Source: Kuschelorhynchus macadamiae
Taxonomy: Eukaryota > Arthropoda > Insecta > Coleoptera > Curculionidae
Reading direction: 5' to 3'
Assembly (NCBI GenBank): GCA_030620095.1
Contig: JAUTXW010000326.1
Span: 1,759,501 to 1,823,500, forward strand
Length of the DNA: 64,000 nucleotides
Shown: one piece after another, positions 21,731 through 32,635 of the stretch
How the letters are laid out: each line of letters starts with the position of its first letter
Numbering within the stretch: position 1 is the first letter of the stretch
The notes under the pieces: generated by a model
The model's database searches: none
Told to the model about the DNA's origin: nothing
The model's input: the letters and a program-made list of their open reading frames with translations, nothing else
Made by a program: the position numbers and the translations under genes

Positions 21731-21742
21731 ACCTCCCCCTTT
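21731..21742 (-). other. Polypurine tract
   Basis: AAAGGGGGAGGT on the minus strand, immediately before the 3' LTR. Primer site for plus-strand DNA synthesis in this class. Confidence 0.85.
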
Positions 21743-21783
21743 GCACCACATAAACGTCCTCGTGCGTGGGGCAACACAAAGTA

Positions 21784-22752
21784 TTAAGAACAGCAGAGGC
21801 ATTTTCTACTTGAACGCATCCTACGTGGTCGACCTGAACAACTGGGAACCTCTGCATTGGAAATTCCTTCTGGAGCAGCGCCAGACACGGATACCACGGC
21901 ATTTTCCTCTGGCGCTGAGTGGGGTCGATCTCGGCACTGTATTTGATTTCTAGGAGGTCTTCCTCTTTTTCGTAAGGGATGCACTGGGACAGGGGTTGTT
22001 TCTTCGGTCTCTCGGAATGGAGTTAAAGCAGAAACATGATACTTTCCCAGTGGCGAGTGAGGATTTTCTGGTGAAGAAATTTGATAGGTGGAGGGACTTA
22101 TTTCCTTCTGTATCAAGTAATCACGTTTGGGAGTAAATTTTGAAGTAAACTGGCTACTAGCTTTACTGAGAAGATGTGTGTCTACAAGCCCCTTATCTCC
22201 AACTTCATAAGTGACAGGGCGTCTATGCACATTTTTATAGACGTTTCGTCTATCTTGAGTGTGCTCGTGATTTTCTCGGGCTTCATGAAGAGTATTACTC
22301 AGAGTAAGTAGGTAAGGAGTAATTTGTGGAACAAAATTGTCATTCTGGGATATGGCTCTCATATCACGGCTCACGTCGTCTGGGGTTCGAAGTTCTCGTC
22401 CAAATGTTAAGTACGCAGGGGTAAAACCTGTTGATTCGCACTTAGCAGTATTCATAGCAAATCTTACTGCTGGCAACTTATCGTTCCAGGAGGTATGATT
22501 TCCTGATGTAAGTGTGGCAAGTTGACTTTTCATATCCCTATTTTTCCTTTCTACGGGATTTGATTCTGGATGATAAACAGGTGTAAGACACTGCTGAAAG
22601 CCTAGACAGTGAGCTACCTGTTGCATTACGGCACTAACGAACTGGCTTCCATGGTCGCTGATGACTCTTCTGGAAACTCCATATCTTAGTAGAATTTCAT
22701 CAATCAAACACCGTGCACATGCTTCTGCGGTTGCATTTCGTAGGGGAAACAT
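21784..22752 (-). pseudogene. pol: Gypsy pol, integrase core and C-terminus
   Basis: A 322-codon open stretch containing most of the integrase core: VISDHGSQFVS (second Asp) and NPVERKNRDMK (Glu) of the D,D-35-E triad. The first Asp (in IDLFGP) lies upstream of this open frame, at about 22835. A small deletion just before it removes the residues that should link it to the zinc-binding part. The C-terminal region has GKYHVSALTPF, typical of gypsy integrase tails, and an AT-hook-like KRGRPPRNQ. It ends about 40 bp before the polypurine tract. Confidence 0.85.
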
Positions 22753-22910
22753 TTCTGTCCATCGACTTGAAACGTCTTCAATTATAAAAATCCATTTGTA
22801 TCCTTCCGGAGTTTCTGGAACTGGTCCGAAAAGATCGATTGATCGGAGTCTGTAAGAGACCTGCAGGTTTCAGATTTGTAACTTTAAATCTTTGGCATTC
22901 GATGCATTTA

Positions 22911-23723
22911 CTAACATTTACTAACATGGGCAGATATAGTTTTTCTCATACCAATCCAATAGTGTCCTGCAGTTTCGGAATCATGGTATTGTTTTAATAT
23001 TTCAGGGAATTGGGATCTTGATGCTACTTGTTGAGGCTCTTCTTCATCTATATGGGGATTGTATCTATATAATATGCCATTCAACATGATGTAACCTCTT
23101 TCTGCCCAATTTTTAAACTCGACACCAGTAGCAGAGGATTCCAATCCATCGATGATTTTCTTTAAGTCGGGGTCTGCTAACTGTTCAGCTCGGATATCGC
23201 TGGCTTGTTTGGAAGGTAGATCCACGGATACAACATTGATAGTCTCGTCTGTTTCGGCTCTAGGAGGTCTGGATAAAGTATCTGCAATGACATTCTTTTT
23301 CCCATTGATATAATCAATTCGTAAGTCATAGGCCTGTAGACGTAGGGCCCATCGAGCTAGGCGACCAGTGGGTGTCTTTAGAGGTATAAGCCACCTTAAA
23401 GGCTGGTGATCACTTTGTACGAGTATTGTTGCATTTTCCAAATATCCTCTAAACTTCTTAACGGACCATACAACAGCAATGGCTTCTCGTTCTGTGGTAC
23501 TGTAATTTTGTTCTGCCGGGGTGAGTAATCTAGATGCATACTCAACAGGGCGTTCATCTGCCTCACCCTCCCCCTGGAGTAAACATGCTCCAAGAGCGTA
23601 GTTACTAGCATTAGTACGCAAATGTAGGATAAACGGAAATCTGCCTGTCGAAGAATAGGAGCGGTACTTAACAAAGTTTTCAGCTGGTTGAAAGATGCAT
23701 CTTGAGTCTCTCCCCATTCCCAT
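22911..23723 (-). pseudogene. pol: Gypsy pol, RNase H and integrase zinc-binding part
   Basis: A 270-codon frame shifted relative to the RT part. RNase H motifs are present (ALGACLLQ, TTEREAIAVVWSVKKF, VQSDHQPLRWL), but the first catalytic site reads TNAS instead of TDAS. After the tether (INGKKNVIADTLSR) comes the integrase HHCC region, which has lost residues after ETAGHY. The frame breaks at 22905-22924, where the 10-bp sequence 'atttactaac' is tandemly duplicated. The integrase core continues in another frame at 22752. Confidence 0.85.
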
Positions 23724-23739
23724 TTTGCATTTTTACGGG

Positions 23740-25242
23740 TTATGATAGAGGTCTGGATATCTCAGCAAACTTGTCTATAAAGCGCCTGAACCATGAACAA
23801 GTCTGTAGGAAACTAAGTACTTGTTTACCGTTCTTGGGCGGAGACATTTTCATTATGGCGGATACTTTGTCATCATCGTGATGTATACCATTAGCGGAAA
23901 TAATATGACCAAGGTATTTTACTGAGTCACAACAAAAGGAACATTTTGTTCGATTTAACTTTAACTTGTATAAGTTAAGTCTTGCAAAGACTTTTCTCAA
24001 GTCACTGAGGTGGGTTTCAAAACTAGAAGAAATGACAATTAAGTCGTCTACGTAGACTAGCACAAAGACATCGGGGATACCAGATCGAAATCGATCCATC
24101 AATCTTTGGAACGTAGACGGGGCTGTAGATAAGCCAAAGGGCATGCGGGTATACCTAAAGGTACCAAACGGGGTAATAAAAGCGGTTTTGTCTCTGTCAG
24201 AAGGTTTGACATTGACCTGATGATAACCACTTTTAAGATCAAGGGTGGTCATGTAACTGGTCTTTTTGGCCTCATGTAGGAGATCGTCTATCCTCGGCAA
24301 AGGATATTTTTGGGACCTTGTAACAGCATTTAGCTTTCTGTATTCCACTGCCAAGCGGATGCTTCCGTCTTTTTTCGGGACAAGAACTACTGGAGCTGCG
24401 TATGGAGACTCGCATTCTTCTATAACACCAGCTTCTAACAGTTTGTCTAATTCCGTCTTGAGTTGTTGCTTCTTTGGTTCAGACATTCTATAAGGAGGAT
24501 CGGCAATAGGGCTGTCATCTAGAAGAAGAATCGAATGCTCTGCATATGGCGTTGGTTCGTTGCTGGACTCGAAAACAGCAGAATGTTCTGATAACACTCT
24601 GTTGAGCTGCTGTTTTTCCACGTTTTGCAAGGAACGGCCTTCGTCTTCACGTAGTGAAACTTCTGATAATTCTATTGGGCTAATAGGTAGGGGTAATACT
24701 TCCTTTTCTGTTACAAAATTATAAAATTCATTTGGCTGTTCACCAAAATAGTATAAACCAAGAGGCACATTAATGATCAGATTTGCCATTTGAATGAAAT
24801 CAACCCCAAGGAGTGTGCGACTATTTTCATGTTCTGGGACTGACAACAAACAAATCTTAATATTTTTTCCATGTAACATAATATTAGTATCAAAACTATA
24901 AGCAGTAACTTTCCTTTGAACACCATCAGCAAGAGTCATGTTCATATCTGCTATAACCTTATAAGGGGTATTGTCTTTTAGCAATATCTGCATCAGGGCT
25001 GAACCGGCAATACTGGATTTTGCATCTGTGTCAATGTATGCATAACCGTTATGACCTGATATTGTTATCGGAACTAATGGTCGAAAATTAGGATTATTTG
25101 AGCAAGAATTATACAAAAACTCAGTATTCATAATAGGATTCTTAAAAATAGGTTTTTTGGAACACGGAGGACAGCTAGTGTGAATGAATCCCGGAGCACC
25201 ACAACCGTAACACGACATAGAGGTACTTTTGATTCGGCACAT
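23740..25242 (-). CDS. pol: Gypsy pol, protease and reverse transcriptase part
   Basis: 500 codons. The N-terminus carries a knuckle-like CYGCGAPGFIHTSC. The aspartic protease region (about residues 60-170) shows YIDTDAKSSIAG, where the usual D-T/S-G-A has Asp for Gly, so protease activity is doubtful. RT follows: LAVEYRKLNAVT, TLDLKSGYHQV (first catalytic Asp), MPFGLSTAPSTFQ and LVYVDDLIVIS (YVDD active site), then VKYLGHIIS of the thumb. The frame stops at FAEISRPLS, before RNase H, because of small indels between about 23640 and 23760. Confidence 0.9.
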   Translation of the reverse strand: MCRIKSTSMSCYGCGAPGFIHTSCPPCSKKPIFKNPIMNTEFLYNSCSNNPNFRPLVPITISGHNGYAYIDTDAKSSIAGSALMQILLKDNTPYKVIADMNMTLADGVQRKVTAYSFDTNIMLHGKNIKICLLSVPEHENSRTLLGVDFIQMANLIINVPLGLYYFGEQPNEFYNFVTEKEVLPLPISPIELSEVSLREDEGRSLQNVEKQQLNRVLSEHSAVFESSNEPTPYAEHSILLLDDSPIADPPYRMSEPKKQQLKTELDKLLEAGVIEECESPYAAPVVLVPKKDGSIRLAVEYRKLNAVTRSQKYPLPRIDDLLHEAKKTSYMTTLDLKSGYHQVNVKPSDRDKTAFITPFGTFRYTRMPFGLSTAPSTFQRLMDRFRSGIPDVFVLVYVDDLIVISSSFETHLSDLRKVFARLNLYKLKLNRTKCSFCCDSVKYLGHIISANGIHHDDDKVSAIMKMSPPKNGKQVLSFLQTCSWFRRFIDKFAEISRPLS

Positions 25243-26065
25243 TCGCTACGCAAGGTTTGTTAACGTTTTGGGCAGGCGCGACACTTGTTTCCGCGGATTT
25301 GTTTTGGTTCTTTAATTTACGGCATTCGTTTTTCACGTAACCAATGTTTTTACAGTAAGAACACCGCTTTTTGTTTTTATCGTCCGAAATTTTGTGTCTA
25401 TCGTCCACAACATCGAAAGTCTCTTCCGCTAAGCAAGCTTGTTTTAAAAGTTCCTGAAAACAGTCCACTTTATCGCGCGGTACTTTTTCACGAATACTTC
25501 TATTCAATAAACCGTACACCATGTCTAACTGAATATTTTCGGTTAAAGTTCCACTTGGCAACTGCGCCAAAATCGCGCGGCATTTACATATAAACATATC
25601 AGTGTTAGTCTTTAAGTCTTGCTCTTGAGAGAAAAGTTCTCGGTAAACACGATACGGTGGTTTACTAGGTCCGAAAGTAGATTTTAACAAGGCTGTGGCA
25701 TCTAGCCATGTCCCTAAAGAAGATTTGACACCTTGATACCATGTCGCGGCGAAACCGTCAAGGAGCATTGGAAGTCCTTTTAACGCGTTATCGTCACTTA
25801 TTTGCGTGCAGTCTTTGTAAATTTCAATCGCGTCGATGAATGCATTAACATCTGAGTCTTTTGAGCCGTCAAATCTCGAACTACATTTCGCGAAGTTTCC
25901 ATTGGAAGCAGGCTGTTGGACAGCTTGTCCAGTTTGAACAGTTAAACTAGCCAATAGTTGTTGAAATTGTTCATTCGACATAGTAACAGACATATTTATT
26001 GATGAGTTTGTCTTTGAACGAAGTAGATAAGGGCTTCTTGGATCGTCAGAATCTCTTTCTAACAT
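25175..26065 (-). CDS. gag: Gypsy gag polyprotein
   Basis: 296 codons starting at the ATG at 26065, about 560 bp after the 5' LTR. Gag forms the virus-like particle and binds the element RNA. Residues about 60-220 form the retrotransposon gag domain (FDGSKDSDVNAFIDAI, then GFAATWYQGVKSS). Near residue 235-250 is a zinc knuckle, CSYCKNIGYVKNEC, spaced like CX2CX4HX4C but with Tyr in place of His. The frame ends in a short unrelated tail. The second knuckle (CYGCGAPG) is read only from the overlapping pol frame, so the gag-pol junction is a frame change at about 25175-25242. Confidence 0.85.
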   Translation of the reverse strand: MLERDSDDPRSPYLLRSKTNSSINMSVTMSNEQFQQLLASLTVQTGQAVQQPASNGNFAKCSSRFDGSKDSDVNAFIDAIEIYKDCTQISDDNALKGLPMLLDGFAATWYQGVKSSLGTWLDATALLKSTFGPSKPPYRVYRELFSQEQDLKTNTDMFICKCRAILAQLPSGTLTENIQLDMVYGLLNRSIREKVPRDKVDCFQELLKQACLAEETFDVVDDRHKISDDKNKKRCSYCKNIGYVKNECRKLKNQNKSAETSVAPAQNVNKPCVANVPNQKYLYVVLRLWCSGIHSH

Positions 26066-26607
26066 TCAGAGAAAAATAATAAAATTCAAGTCATTACCTG
26101 GAATTCGATGTGTAAAGTCGATTTTGGTTATATGGTATCACCCTTGGAATATCGGACCACCAACCGGCATCAGGCAGCAAAGTCTATCCAGTCGTAGTTA
26201 AAATGAAGAAGGTTTGAGCACATAACCTCAAACTTTGAACTTTTTGAGCGGGAATGTTGACGTTTGGAATTATTGAAAAAATAGAAAACAATGATTAGTA
26301 AATTAATCAATCAAACGATGAAAATAATTGCAAAAGAGTCCAAATATTTGTCCTACGCCCGTAGAAGCAATATTTCGGTGCGAATTATTCACAAAAACGT
26401 AGTTTTTTACAAAGTACCTAGTCACTTTTGAAATTGTCGCTGAAAATGATTGCGAAAATAGCCCGATTGATGTTGTCCTAAGTCTCTAGAAGCAACTTAT
26501 CGGTGCGAATCACTTTAACGATGAACAAAACTTGAAAAGACGACCGGCACAATACTTCACAAAACTTGAGTTTTTCCGACCTTTTACTCGCGAAAACTTT
26601 CTCACGG

Positions 26608-26625
26608 CCACGAGTTGGAGCGCCA
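26608..26625 (-). other. Primer-binding site
   Basis: On the minus strand TGGCGCTCCAACTCGTGG follows the 5' LTR directly. It would pair with a tRNA ending in GGAGCGCCA. I could not name the tRNA. Confidence 0.7.
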
Positions 26626-26848
26626 ATTATAACCGGTAAGAATGGTTACAATAATTTTGTGGGTTTTCGTGGAGAAATTAATGAATCGCGAATAGAATTT
26701 TCTTAAGTCACTTTATTGACATCCATCATCAAAACTCTACTAAAACTTAAACTTTTAACAAGGACAAAACATAATGTCTTTTTATTGGACGGGGTGATAC
26801 CATGGAATGGGATCACTCTTTCCTTTCGGAGGAATGTTCATCGTTACA
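26626..26848 (-). repeat. 5' LTR of the gypsy element
   Basis: Same 223-bp sequence as 21508-21730. It is followed on the right by 'ttatttatatata', the remaining (TA)n. Confidence 0.93.

Positions 26849-26854
<6 letters not shown>

Positions 26855-26911
<57 letters not shown>
26855..26911. repeat. (TA)n microsatellite with (TG)n end
   Basis: Right flank of the gypsy insertion. It ends 'gtgtgtgtatgtg'. Confidence 0.9.
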
Positions 26912-26918
<7 letters not shown>

Positions 26919-27030
26919 ATGTGTTAAATAACTATCTGCGGAACTAAATTGGGTCAGATTTCATGTCTAATAAAATATAAACAATCATAACAAGGGAAGT
27001 TCCAGTCAAAGTGAATTTACTGATCTTTTT
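26912..27030 (+). repeat. R1 repeat, right end split off by gypsy and (TA)n
   Basis: 'ttaaataactatctgcggaac' and 'gaagttccagtcaaag' continue the R1 end module interrupted at 21184. In an uninterrupted R1 copy (about 20430-20540) the two parts are adjacent. Confidence 0.7.
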
Positions 27031-29724
27031 ATTTATTTTCCTCATCTTAACCCTTTGCTGATCTCAATTGAGATAATATCTCAAATACTGTATACGTGGC
27101 CAGAATCATTGGTACCTTTTTGTCGATCAATTAAGCTTGCAGCCCGAAATTTTTAACGAATTTTCATCACAGTTTCAATATTCGATTAGTACTAAAAGAC
27201 TTCATATTATTTGTACTAGGGTGACAAATATTTTCATTGATAATTTAATTCATCCTTAAAAGTTTTGTATGAAAAAAACACATCTATTTTTTTTTTGATT
27301 ATATTCGTTACAATCTATAAACCTCTTGAAATTGTGAAAAAATATTTATGACAAACGATTTTTGCAATACTTTAGCTTGAAGAACTTCCTTGGGGAATCC
27401 TGGTTAGCTAAGGGCCTAGGGCCCACCATAAAGAGACATAGTCTCTTTGTAAATTAAAGGCTAGTTTTAAAACTACGAGTTTGTGTACTAACTTTGTGAA
27501 CAGTAATGTGTGAAGGTCAAGCATCCAAGCGTGAAATGTTCGTACAAAAAAGTAGGGGGGCTACAAACATTTGGAATATCGATACCTAGTTAGTTTAACA
27601 CTTGATTGTAGTATTCGATGAGTACTGCAATTTTAATTTACGTTTTCTCCCAGTGCTGTGCTTTGTAAAGGATTTTAGCTCCTAATATCTACTGCTACTT
27701 TTTCTCATTTGTATTGTAGGATTCTATTTTAGGAAATAAGCTCGTATTTCCTGTCCCAAAGTTTTTAATATTATAAGTTTTACTTATCCATCTCATCTTT
27801 TCGGGTATGAGATTGTTATGAGTACGGTTTTACAAATACATTTAGATATATTTCGTAAACTTTCTGAGGAGAGTAGGACACAGTTTAAAAACAAGTGCTG
27901 TACTGCTAAAATAAGTACATATGGACCACCCATACCACCGTGCACGAGTGAATTATATGGTTGTTCTGATATTTAATGAAAATCGCACTGGTATAGACTT
28001 AGAATTGTATTTTGGATATTTACAGTAGCTGGCGGCTTGGTTATATAGAGTCCTAACAAAATCTTGTTAGACTTCTGGGTAAGAAACTGTTCGTGTGCGC
28101 ATTTATTTTGCTACATCCCAGTAAATATTTTGTAAAACGCTACCTAATTTAGTTCTATGACCTTTAATTTCCACAATTTGATTAATTTATGTATTTTCGA
28201 TCCAACCCTGTTTTTATTAATGACCGGGAAAGCCCGAATATTGCATTTTAATTAAAAAAAAATATTTTCCTAAAATTTGTTTTTTTTTTGAACTGGCGTA
28301 ATAGTCTTCAACATTTACCGAGCAGTAACAAAACAACATATTGATAGGAATTTTAAATATTTTAGAGTTTCTAGGTCAGGATATAGAGATACCGGGGTGC
28401 ACCAAAGTTATGCCACTACAGATGAGTAGTATGGGTTAGGTCTATCTTCGAAAGTTAGACAACATGCGCCGCCGCAGAATGTGCACCATTGTGTGAAAAA
28501 AGAGTTTTCCCGTAACCAATAAAGTCTCGTTTGAATACACATTAAACATATACAAATCTGAAATCCGCGCAAAACAGCCTCCAATTCAGGGGTCTCTCTT
28601 CTCCTTGTAGAGCACAGTCATACATCGATGCCACCAAGAGTAAATCTTTCGAATGTAACCCTGTCTGCCACACGTTCTCCATTAGCTAGCAGGCAGGATA
28701 AAGTGTCCTTTCGCACAACCCAAATGATGGTTAGTCTTTTTTCTTAGTGACTGAATCCACAGAGGTATTTATCCTCCATTGAACGAAATCTTCTTCCCTA
28801 AAAATCTGTTCATTTCTTCTCTTACCACATCGCATTATTTACTGGTTAACCGTTGGGAGCCATTGTTTTCTCAATTAGATAATACTGCGATTGTTTTCTT
28901 AATTAGATAGTAGGCACTGGAAACAGAGGCTTCAATTCGAAAAAATTTTTGAACTTTGCAAAAACTTTGTTCTGTACAGTCTAAAGTTCATTTCACAAAA
29001 GAAACGATTTTCTATTTATGAAAGGCCGATGGGTTCAGTTGTTAACAAAATAGCAATAGTGATGGGCGATATTGTTTAAATGTGGAAGAATTTTTAGACG
29101 TAAGAATTATTAAACGAAGGTGTATAAACAGAATTTTTATTTATCTGATTTATTATAACAATTTAAGTTTTGTTTCAATATTTGACAATGGTTATGATTT
29201 TACAAAAATATAACCTCGATGTATAAAAACGTGAGCCTTAATTATGTTACCAGATATACCACGTAGAATTTCCACCCCTTATCTCCGTTATTTTCTAAAA
29301 TATCCCGATACACTATTAGCTTTCAAATGAACTTTGTAGAGGTATTGCCATATTTAGTATCATCTGCTTACAAAGTATTTTTTCCAAGATTTCTAAAACT
29401 GAATTTGTCAAAACATCTTTTTCAAAAAAAAAAGCAAAGAAACTGATATAATTTACATTGAATAATTTTAAAGCTAACAAGCTCCTCCATAGTAAACGTA
29501 AGCAGATACCATGTAATCGAGTTTTCGTTGCCATGGTTTTACATTAAAAATACTATTTTCTTTTCAAACTGAAAACTACGTCAAAATGGTAATATTTAGT
29601 CGTTAAGGTTTTATTCAGTCGAATAAGAGAAGAAAGCGGGTCTTGTTGAGAGTTCAATTTTTAAACGAAAGCCTATATCTTATAATACAGATTAAAAAAA
29701 TAAAATTTGCGTATGAAGCATTAT
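27031..29724. other. Non-coding spacer
   Basis: No gene, RNA gene or repeat with a clear boundary was recognised. A segment at about 29240-29345 is a weak inverted match to 32700-32815, which may mark the ends of a larger decayed element. Confidence 0.45.
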
Positions 29725-31027
29725 TACGGAAGCGTAGAAGGGCCACAATTTTTTTTATTTTTCAATTCTGAGTTTAAAGTCGGAATTTAACAAAATTCTG
29801 ACTTCAAAGTCGGAATTTAACAAAATTCTGAGTTTAAAGTCAGAATTTATTAAAATTCTGAGTTCAAAGTTAGAATTTATCAAAATTCTGAGTTTAAAGT
29901 CGGAATTTAACTGACTGAAACCAAAAAAACAAGTTCAATATTCTCGTTTGAATAATGGCAAATGCGCGATGAATTGTTCTACCAAATTACAGATAGTTCA
30001 AAAATGATAAAAGGGAGGAGAGTACAAAATAAAAGTTTCCTATTTTGATTTTTGAGTGTTAAATAATTTATTAAACATATATTTAATTAGTTCATTTTAT
30101 ATATTTCTATTGCAGAAAAAAAAAACCAAAATGAACTTTAGAAATTTTTATTAAAAAAACCACATATACAATACATATGCACCAAAAGGTACATAAAAGT
30201 ATAAAAAACAGCATATACTTACAAGAAAACATATACATTAAAAGGTTCACAAAATAAAAAAGGTAATACAAAATGATAAATAAGTCTTAGGAAACGGTTC
30301 AAATATGTTTCACCGATATGTAAGAGTGTCTCGCTTTTAGAAGTGAAAACGGAGCATAATGACAGATCTCCCCCTCTGTTTCAGGGTGATTCAAGTGTCC
30401 TATTGAAAATATCTGGAGACCCAACGAATAGGATGTTTTGAGAATTTGGCTTTGGCCATAGATGAACATAATATACCCTCATTATAAAATATTTTTAAAT
30501 GGCGCGGTGTTGCCGCTTCTACCTCAAACCGGAGGCATCAACCGATTTTTAAATAAAATGCCCTATATTTTATTAAATTTTTATGAAAAATCCAAACACT
30601 TATTGAGTTCGCTTTGTCATGCCTAAATTTAATTGTTTTCGAGAAAATGGCGCTTAAACGATGACAATTTCGACCCATTGAAGCTCGATAAATCTGAAAC
30701 GAGTTTACTTGCAACGAAATGAATTTCACTTATCACTTATCTGTCTTAATATTTAATTATCTATCTCCTAACACCGATTCAGGTTTGACAGGAGGTGTCA
30801 AAAATGCATTTCGTTAAATTCTGACTTTAAACTCACATTTTTTTAAATTCTGACTTTAAACTCAGAATTTAGTTAATTTCTACTTTAAACTCAGAATTTT
30901 GTTAAATTCTGACTTTAAACTTAGAATTTTGTTAAATTCTGACTTTAAACTCAGAATCTAGTTTAATTCCGACTTTAAAGTCATAATTTAAAAATAAAAA
31001 AAATTGTGGTCTTTATACGTTTTCGTA
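29725..31027. mobile_element. Fold-back-like element with minisatellite arms, 1.3 kb
   Basis: Terminal inverted repeats start tacggaagcgta at the left and end tacgttttcgta at the right. They continue through a 'ccacaattttttttattt' block. Inside each arm is a 30-bp minisatellite: five copies at 29764-29910 (unit 'aattctgagtttaaagtcgg' onward) and about six in opposite orientation at 30814-30990. The element is flanked by 'cattat' at 29719-29724 and 31028-31033, a possible 6-bp target duplication. The core (29911-30813) has no transposase. The layout resembles Foldback/Galileo-type elements, but family membership is not shown. Confidence 0.75.
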
Positions 31028-31214
31028 CATTATTGACCCAGAAAAATAATAAAACTGACCAAATTTCTTACAATTTTTAAAACACTGCAGTGCAAAAACT
31101 TTTTATATAGTATTAAAAAAACAAAAGGACACTTACAGTGTTGTCACATTGTCTTACATTTCTTGATTTGTGATGTAAATATTTTGAACTTAACTATACG
31201 TTTTCATGTTTCAG

Positions 31215-31470
31215 ATGTACCGTTTTTTATATTATGGATGACGCCTAATCTGGTGCTAACCCGGTACCGTTTCACCTCCACTATACCGTTTTTGTATTCA
31301 ACGATGATGCCTTCGGAACCTAGCCTGGTGCGAACTTGGTACCGATTTACCGACTGCATACTCGATCGCTGCCAGCTCCTCTGGCAGTTTTTTTCTACGG
31401 ATTTGTATTTTATAGCTTTAATGATGAAGTCTTCGGTGCCTAACCTTCTACTATTTCACCTTATGCTCCT
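31215..31470. repeat. Degenerate tandem repeat, about three units of about 80-100 bp
   Basis: Repeats of 'cctaatctggtgctaacccg' then 'tttttgtattcaacgatgatg'-like segments. They give a 119-codon open frame on the plus strand that I do not believe is a gene. Confidence 0.5.
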
Positions 31471-31554
31471 AATGATAGTGTTTCCACAACAAAATATTTT
31501 TAACAATCCTTATAAACAATAATGAAATTTTCGCTGACAAAATGATGTTAAATT

Positions 31555-32635
31555 TGGCAATATTGCTTCTTGAATACGAAGAAATGACAGATTAAACATG
31601 AAATGTCAAATGTCAGTGAATTTTCTGTTTAAGAATTTTTTGGTTGAATCACATCAACATATTTTGTTGATACTTTTTTAACATTAGTTCTTTAAAATTT
31701 AAATTAAAAAGCGGTATATTATATAATAATATAAGCTAATTATAAAGTTTATAACTGTATAGTGCCGTACAAAGTTCTAACCATTTGTTATTCTTTTTTT
31801 GGAAAAAAGTGGTTCGTCCGCAATTTTTTTTGCTGAAATGTGTTTATTTGGAGGTAAGCTCTACAGTGAATCCAAAAAAAGTGAGAAAATTTAAAATACC
31901 TAATCTCTACAAGAGCCAAGAAAGCCAGTATGCAATAAAGATAATTCGGTTCAGATTACTTATCCGGGCACTACAATTATTTATTATTATTATTTACTAT
32001 TTTTTAGTATAAAATAAATTTATTGACTTTTATAAACAAAGTTTAGTCAGGTAAATATTAAATAATTACATAAAACGCATTTTTGCATAAAATTTGTTTA
32101 ACAAAGATATTTCTATGTTAGCGTGATCATTATGAATCTGTCAAATTTGAAGTGCTATGAATAGACTGAATTCTGTCGCATGGTGCGTTGCGAGAGTCAT
32201 TTATTGAGAAACCTCTAGAGTAACCGTTTTATTTTGACTTCGAAGTTTCCATTTTTTGGCGAAGTATATACAATTGTGGACTCACTATAGACCTTACCTC
32301 GAAATAAACAAGTTTCAGCAGAAAAAAATCGTGGTTGAGATGGACCACTTAAAAAAACTTAACGAATGGTTATGACTTTGTAAGTCACTATATGGTCATA
32401 AATATTAAAATTGCATGTAGAATAGACAATTAGAGTATAATATTTTATAATATGCTGTTTTTACTTGTTTTTAAAAAACATCTTAAAAATGTTTTAACAA
32501 AATATGTTGATGTTATCCAACCAAAAAATTGCCAAATAGAAAAATTAACTGACATTTGACGTTTTATGATTAATCGGCTATTTCCTCGTATTCAAGAAAG
32601 AATGTTGCCGACTATAATTTTATTTAAGAACTAGA
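31555..32635. mobile_element. Long-TIR non-autonomous element, about 1.1 kb
   Basis: The segment 31555-31690 and the reverse complement of 32490-32635 match over about 140 bp. Shared blocks are 'cttgaatacgaagaaat', 'gtcaaatgtcagt' and 'aacatattttgtt'. The centre is non-coding. The exact ends and any target duplication were not resolved. Confidence 0.7.

Noticed and set aside
31163..31522. 119-codon plus-strand open frame
   Set aside because: It coincides with a degenerate tandem repeat and has no domain or splice context.
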